A stretch of DNA of 9,886 bases, from assembly GCA_021790415.1 (NCBI GenBank), contig JAJYDZ010000036.1, positions 1-9,886 on the forward strand, written 5' to 3'. Numbering within the stretch: the first letter of the stretch is position 1; every line of letters starts with the position of its first letter. Position numbers and translations under genes: made by a program. The notes beneath the pieces are model-generated. The model did no database searches. It was not told the DNA's origin and saw only the letters and a list, made by a program, of their open reading frames with translations. This document shows positions 6,391 through 9,886 of the stretch, piece after piece. Source of the stretch: Thermoplasmata archaeon. Its GTDB lineage: Archaea > Thermoplasmatota > Thermoplasmata > Thermoplasmatales > Thermoplasmataceae.

Positions 6391-7590
6391 TCACGTTTTT
6401 TTACAAATTAATATTTGACCATCGTAGTTGAATAAATAATACAGTTCTTTACCTGAAAGTTTGGATTCAATTGAGGTTTTGAAATTGTAATATTCCTCTG
6501 ATGGATTGTACCTAGGAAATATTTTTCCGGCACCCAATGAATTAAGGGAATTTACTAAATGATCCTCAGAACTTTCACCTATAATGCAATAGGTTTCACC
6601 TGGAAATTCTTCCTTCTTTTCGTCAGATGTTAAAATTACCCTTCGCTTGTCCCTATATAGAAAAGGAAGAGAGAGATTATTAGAAACGTTTCCTTCTAAC
6701 CCGGCGTATATAACTGCTGGATCAACTGAATATATGTATTTATGAGGGATTTTTATTGAGTGATTTATCTTATCTTGAACATCTGATTCTACTGTGATCA
6801 TTTTTGGAAGTAAAACGGCTGAAAAATTCTTTCTCTTGAGCTTTCCAATATATACTGTAAACCGATTCAATGAACCATTTATGGAAATATACTCCGATTC
6901 AAAATTTTCTATATTGATCTTACTCCTTTTCATTTGCGGAGGAAGATCGAAGACAAATTCTTTGGTTAAATGCTCATAGAGTTCTATTATTTCATAGGGA
7001 TTTGGCAATAGACTCCTAATATTTCTTTCTGCTTCAGTTTCCGCCCTTAATGGGTCAGAAAATATTATTGATGGGTGTAAAACATCAATATTCTCTTTGT
7101 GAAAATCATTGTTGATAAAGGAAGGCATTTCCCAATCATAGGCTTTAGAATTTAAAAGGGACAGGAGATATCTTACCTTATCTATCTCTATACCCGCAAC
7201 TTTTGAATTCCTAGCAAAAAAAATAGACTGTATTCCAGCTCCCGATCCTATATCTATAATGCGATTTCCCTTGAGTCTTTCAGACCTGTACATCGCAACG
7301 CTCTCTGGCGTGGAATATCTAGATGAATAGCCATCAAGCCAAATTTTCTCATAGTTTGTAAATTTCGATTCTGATCTTAATCTTGAAATTGATAGATCAA
7401 AGATTATTTTACTTTCAGATGCGGAAAGTTTTAGTTCTTTACCTATGATATCTGCACTTCTTCCCTCACGAATTTTATCTACTGCCTTGTTGATTAGGGA
7501 ATCCCATAATTCATATCCAGATTCTAATTTCAAGGATTCTTCCAGAATCTTTTCAAAAATACGATCTTTCGACTTATCTTTATTTTCCAT
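6391..7590 (-). CDS. Class I SAM-dependent methyltransferase, THUMP-like family
   Basis: Probable nucleic-acid methyltransferase; substrate unknown. Numbered from the ATG at 7590 (399 residues), an N-terminal helical domain of about 80 residues precedes the segment EKIWLDGYSSRYSTPESVAM. Next come Rossmann motif I DIGSGAGIQ (113-121), the acidic end of strand 2 (GIEID, Glu135) and SDPLRAE around Asp179. The order and spacing, plus the later EYISINGSLNRFTVYIGKL and AVLLP segments, resemble bacterial SAM methyltransferases with a C-terminal THUMP-like domain (there, DPARR and AEWVSV-type segments). That match is from memory and is an inference. The bacterial DPARR arginines are only partly kept (DPLRA). 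The frame opens 14 codons earlier at an ATG at 7632, but a TATA box at 7615-7623 would start the transcript about 2 nt before the ATG at 7590, so the shorter leaderless form is preferred. It diverges from hemA. Confidence 0.85.
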   Translation of the reverse strand: MENKDKSKDRIFEKILEESLKLESGYELWDSLINKAVDKIREGRSADIIGKELKLSASESKIIFDLSISRLRSESKFTNYEKIWLDGYSSRYSTPESVAMYRSERLKGNRIIDIGSGAGIQSIFFARNSKVAGIEIDKVRYLLSLLNSKAYDWEMPSFINNDFHKENIDVLHPSIIFSDPLRAETEAERNIRSLLPNPYEIIELYEHLTKEFVFDLPPQMKRSKINIENFESEYISINGSLNRFTVYIGKLKRKNFSAVLLPKMITVESDVQDKINHSIKIPHKYIYSVDPAVIYAGLEGNVSNNLSLPFLYRDKRRVILTSDEKKEEFPGETYCIIGESSEDHLVNSLNSLGAGKIFPRYNPSEEYYNFKTSIESKLSGKELYYLFNYDGQILICKKT

Positions 7591-7614
7591 TGTCCTAATT
7601 AGGGTATATCTGCA

Positions 7615-7623
7615 TATTAATAA
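7615..7623 (-). promoter_or_regulatory. TATA box of the methyltransferase gene (leaderless start)
   Basis: The minus strand reads GAAATCGTTATTAATATG. The TTATTAATA core is centred 29 bp before the ATG at 7590, the geometry of a leaderless archaeal transcript. It overlaps codons that would belong to the longer open frame, which argues against the upstream ATG at 7632. Confidence 0.5.
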
Positions 7624-7641
7624 CGATTTCATTCTTTTTCT

Positions 7642-7654
7642 ATATGTTACATAT
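7642..7654. repeat. 13-bp palindrome ATATGT-T-ACATAT
   Basis: Perfect 6-bp arms around one base, in the divergent region between the methyltransferase gene and hemA. Its ATATGTTA half reappears twice in tandem at 7699-7716 in the hemA promoter. It could be an operator or simply an AT-rich promoter element. Confidence 0.4.
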
Positions 7655-7698
7655 CAATTGTTACTCCCAACACAAAAAATAAGTCTTGAGAAAACCAC

Positions 7699-7718
7699 AT
7701 ATGTTAAAATATGTTAAA
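7699..7718 (+). promoter_or_regulatory. hemA promoter with tandem 10-bp repeat
   Basis: Two perfect head-to-tail copies of ATATGTTAAA lie 42-61 bp before the hemA GTG, the first overlapping the palindrome ACATATGT (7697-7704). TATA function of the AT-rich core near 7705-7715 would place initiation around 7735, leaving a leader of about 25 nt that carries the ribosome site. The exact one-turn spacing also fits a protein-binding array. Confidence 0.45.
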
Positions 7719-7748
7719 AGAATTTAGATTGTCGCTTGATACTATGTT

Positions 7749-7754
7749 GAGGTG
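7749..7754 (+). promoter_or_regulatory. Ribosome binding site GAGGTG of hemA, decides the start
   Basis: GAGGTG lies 5 nt before the GTG at 7760 but only 2 nt before the in-frame TTG at 7757. It therefore supports the GTG, shortening the longest frame by one codon. The ATG at 7744 is in another frame. Confidence 0.65.
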
Positions 7755-7759
7755 CTTTG

Positions 7760-9034
7760 GTGAAGTTTATCTTTAAAGTTGCTTGCTGGGATTTTCATGA
7801 TGATGATAAAATTCTCCAGAATATTATGGCAAAAGAAGATAATTACTGGATAAATTTACTAAATACATATGGGATAAAGCAGAAAATAATACTAAAAACC
7901 TGCAACAGAGTTGAAATTTATTTTATTGAAGTCCTGGAAGAAGTAGTTTTTGAAGACCCTGGAGTTAAAATTTTCAAGGGTGAAGAGGCAATGCTCCATC
8001 TGTTTTCAGTGGCTGCAGGTCTTGAATCTATGTCCGTAGGCGAACAGGAGATTCTAAGGCAAGTCAAAGAAGCTTATGAAGACAGTATAAAGAAAGGCAT
8101 GATAGGAAAGGAAATTTCAATTATATTCAGAAAGGCCATTAGCGTGGGAAAAGAGATAAGACAAAAAACTGCAATCTCCCATGGGAAGGTATCCATACCG
8201 GCAATAATGATCGATGAAATAGACAAAAGTATAGGTGATCTTCAGAGGAAGATTGGTATTGTTGGAACAGGTAAAATGGCTGCTACCATAGGAAGATACC
8301 TCATAAAAAATAAAGCCAACAACATCACGATTTATGGGAGAAACGATGAAGCGGGAAATGAACTTGCTTCCATGCTGAATCTCAAATTTGAAAAAAACTT
8401 GAATATGAAGTATATAATAGACAACAATACTGTGATTATTACAGCCACAACATCCAAAACAGTTTTGATGGAAAGTGAAGATATAGAAAGAATTAATGAG
8501 AAAAAGATTCTCGTTGATATATCAAATCCAAAAAATATAGAGGCAAATTTTAAAAACGATAAAATCGTCTTAATAAATTTGGATAAAGCTTCCAGTATCA
8601 TGGAGAAAAATAGAACCAAAAAAGAGGCAGACATTTTGGTTTCGAGACAGATTATAGTTAGAGAGATAAGAGAGCTTCATGAGCGAATACTGGAAACTGA
8701 AGCAGAAGAAATAATTTCCATGACATACGAAATGGCCAAAAATATCCTTATTCAGGAAATTCAAAAGTATCTCCGTGAGGTTAGCAAAGGCGGAGATGAG
8801 TCAGAATTTCTTAATCTTATGGGGAATTCTCTTATAAACAAAATACTGGCCCCTCAAACATTTGCCCTGAAAGATCTTATTAGAGATAGCAAAATAGATA
8901 CTCTTAGGGAATTTCTAGTTAATTTTGAAGAACATCTCAAGAAGAATATTGAGGCTCTTGGGAATTCTTCTGTAGATCTTTCAGATATCCAAAATCAACA
9001 ATTCCAAACTCCTCGGTTATCCCGAAAATTCTGA
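7760..9034 (+). CDS. hemA: Glutamyl-tRNA reductase
   Basis: NADPH-dependent reduction of glutamyl-tRNA(Glu) to glutamate-1-semialdehyde, the first committed step of C5-pathway tetrapyrrole (haem, corrin) synthesis. From the GTG at 7760 the protein has 424 residues. The catalytic cysteine is Cys48 in KTCNRVEIY, and His80 sits in HLFSVAAGLESMSVGEQEILRQVK, the family's most conserved block. The NADPH domain opens with IGIVGTGKMA (about 165-174), and a long helical dimerisation region follows from about 280 to 390. The extreme N-terminus is divergent: CWDFHDDDK replaces the usual SHKTAPV-like segment. The last 33 or so residues (EEHLKKNIEAL to RLSRKF) are low in family signal and are encoded opposite the 3' end of the convergent phosphoesterase gene. 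It diverges from the methyltransferase gene; no other haem gene is adjacent. Confidence 0.95.
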   Translation: MKFIFKVACWDFHDDDKILQNIMAKEDNYWINLLNTYGIKQKIILKTCNRVEIYFIEVLEEVVFEDPGVKIFKGEEAMLHLFSVAAGLESMSVGEQEILRQVKEAYEDSIKKGMIGKEISIIFRKAISVGKEIRQKTAISHGKVSIPAIMIDEIDKSIGDLQRKIGIVGTGKMAATIGRYLIKNKANNITIYGRNDEAGNELASMLNLKFEKNLNMKYIIDNNTVIITATTSKTVLMESEDIERINEKKILVDISNPKNIEANFKNDKIVLINLDKASSIMEKNRTKKEADILVSRQIIVREIRELHERILETEAEEIISMTYEMAKNILIQEIQKYLREVSKGGDESEFLNLMGNSLINKILAPQTFALKDLIRDSKIDTLREFLVNFEEHLKKNIEALGNSSVDLSDIQNQQFQTPRLSRKF

Positions 9035-9689
9035 ATTTATCAGGAGGAACATGTTTTAATACTGGAGTAAAGTGTTCCTGATTGATCAAAGATTCGGTAA
9101 CATCTGTTCCTGATGAAAAGAAACTCAATGCCGGTGTTATGGCTATCCTCGCCTCCTCGTTGTAAACGAAGGCAGGTATTTTGAAAATACCACCAACTTT
9201 GTCTCTCAGAACTACAGATGGATGCTCATGACCCAAAATTGTGAGCTTTCTGAATGATCTGTCGGAGTCTCCATGATATATATAGTAGTGATCGTTCTCA
9301 TAATTATCGAAGAGATTCAAATCCTTCTTTGAAAGTATTGTTTTTAGATAGTTGTCATGGTTACCCCTTATGAAGTATAATTCAAGCCGCTTTTCAAAAC
9401 GCTCTATGAAGTGAATAACGTCTGTCCATTCCTGTGAGAGGTTTCGTGAAAATTCCTGTTTAAAGTCTCCATTGATTATAATTCTCCTTGGATCATAACG
9501 CTCTATTATTTTTTCCACTATGCCTTCAACATGCTCTCTCTGAAGTTTAGGTAGATAAAGGCCATGAAGATTCATTTCCTCTTCAAACCCAAGGTGCAGA
9601 TCCGAAATAACAACAGAGGATTCATCTGCGAGATAAATGCACCCCAGCTCACTCAAATAGACGTTTTCCTCAATCTGCAGCTCTTTCAA
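8937..9689 (-). CDS. Metallophosphoesterase, archaeal SbcD/Mre11-related type
   Basis: Calcineurin-like two-metal phosphoesterase, probably cytoplasmic; substrate unknown. The 250 residues contain all family metal-binding motifs in order: DLHLG (30-34), GDFKQE (74-79), RGNHD (108-112), HGD (139-141) and GHEH (153-156), so the site looks intact. The arrangement and size resemble the small archaeal family annotated as SbcD/Mre11-related putative phosphoesterases (about 225-240 residues), which lack the Mre11 capping and Rad50-binding regions. The family-like ending DFGYLKDL stops at residue 239, leaving a 10-residue tail. No rad50-type partner is adjacent. The start is a TTG at 9687-9689 with an AGGT ribosome site 5 nt upstream and a TATA box at 9711-9718. 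Its 3' end overlaps hemA tail to tail by 98 bp. Confidence 0.9.
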   Translation of the reverse strand: MKELQIEENVYLSELGCIYLADESSVVISDLHLGFEEEMNLHGLYLPKLQREHVEGIVEKIIERYDPRRIIINGDFKQEFSRNLSQEWTDVIHFIERFEKRLELYFIRGNHDNYLKTILSKKDLNLFDNYENDHYYIYHGDSDRSFRKLTILGHEHPSVVLRDKVGGIFKIPAFVYNEEARIAITPALSFFSSGTDVTESLINQEHFTPVLKHVPPDKFRIFGITEEFGIVDFGYLKDLQKNSQEPQYSS

Positions 9690-9694
9690 TGTAT

Positions 9695-9698
9695 ACCT
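9695..9698 (-). promoter_or_regulatory. AGGT ribosome site supporting the phosphoesterase TTG start
   Basis: Minus strand AGGT-ATACA-TTG, with a 5-nt spacer. It supports the TTG at 9689, since no ATG is available before the first metal motif. It conflicts mildly with the TATA position, which predicts initiation close to the TTG itself. Confidence 0.4.
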
Positions 9699-9710
9699 AT
9701 GTGTGAATTA

Positions 9711-9718
9711 TTTATATA
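9711..9718 (-). promoter_or_regulatory. TATA box of the phosphoesterase gene
   Basis: The minus strand reads ACATATATAAATAATTC, with TATATAAA close to the archaeal consensus (TTTATATA-like). Initiation about 26 bp downstream falls near 9688, on or just beside the TTG start, so the message may be nearly leaderless. Confidence 0.6.
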
Positions 9719-9886
9719 TGTTGATGTATGAAATAAGAGATTGGTTCTTCTAATTATATGATTTAGTTGAAAGATTGAAAAGGCAAATGATGTACGCGGA
9801 ATTGCCTAAGTATTGACTTCTTAAAATATAACTATTTACTAATTAACTCCTTTTCTGAAATTTTCATATATGTAATAATTAGAAAT

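Noticed and set aside
7184..7717. Plus-strand open frame of about 90 codons opposite the methyltransferase start and running towards hemA
   Set aside because: Overlaps the clear methyltransferase N-terminus and its promoter; no ribosome site and no family resemblance.
8332..8764. Open frames on the minus strand opposite hemA
   Set aside because: Antisense shadows of a strongly conserved HemA coding region, with no promoter or family signal.
9768..9810. GGCAA...TTGCC hairpin with an ATGATGT C-box-like sequence
   Set aside because: The stem is only five pairs around a long loop and no D box sits at a usable distance, so it is neither a convincing small RNA nor a terminator.
9832..9886. Minus-strand open frame entering from the right edge and ending at 9832
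   Set aside because: Only about 18 codons (ending MKISEKELISK) are visible. It could be the end of a neighbouring gene, but it is too short to support.

Overview
The window is AT-rich throughout and looks like the chromosome of a thermoacidophilic archaeon of the Thermoplasmata (Thermoplasma/Picrophilus/Ferroplasma/Cuniculiplasma type); the genus cannot be fixed by eye. Four things point there: a zinc glucose dehydrogenase that aligns almost end to end with my recollection of the Thermoplasma acidophilum enzyme, a surface protein built from FTESGL...GTSWYVN repeats typical of this class, archaeal TATA boxes placed 26-29 bp before starts, and frequent TTG/GTG starts. No mobile element, CRISPR array, rRNA or tRNA was found. 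This is essentially a housekeeping region for cofactors and metabolism, plus one large surface protein.

Layout. 1-263 (-) is the start of nadE (NAD synthetase), cut by the window edge. 264-768 is mostly a long gap holding the nadE promoter and some small dyads. 769-2705 (-) is a two-gene operon, glucose 1-dehydrogenase followed by folD, joined by an ATGA stop/start overlap. 2826-5405 (-) is an 859-residue surface protein: signal anchor, seven-repeat beta-propeller, six Ig-like repeats, C-terminal membrane anchor. 5406-5763 is its long upstream gap. 5764-6342 (-) is ribA (GTP cyclohydrolase II) with its own strong promoter. 6391-7590 (-) is a SAM-dependent methyltransferase of the THUMP-like type. 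It diverges from hemA (glutamyl-tRNA reductase, 7760-9034, +), which collides tail to tail over 98 bp with a metallophosphoesterase (8937-9689, -). 9690-9886 holds the phosphoesterase promoter and otherwise nothing clear.

How the genes fit together. Glucose dehydrogenase starts the non-phosphorylative Entner-Doudoroff route and makes NAD(P)H. FolD interconverts one-carbon folates with NADP. NadE, RibA and HemA open or complete NAD, flavin and tetrapyrrole synthesis. The shared theme is redox cofactors, but only gdh-folD shows sequence evidence of joint expression. No undescribed multi-gene system is evident. The points most worth a second look are the hemA/phosphoesterase coding overlap, the gdh-folD coupling, the recently duplicated domain in the surface protein, the bacterial-type RibA in an archaeon, and a repeated ATATGTTA motif in the hemA/methyltransferase divergent promoter. 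Three or four starts should probably be moved from the longest open frame.
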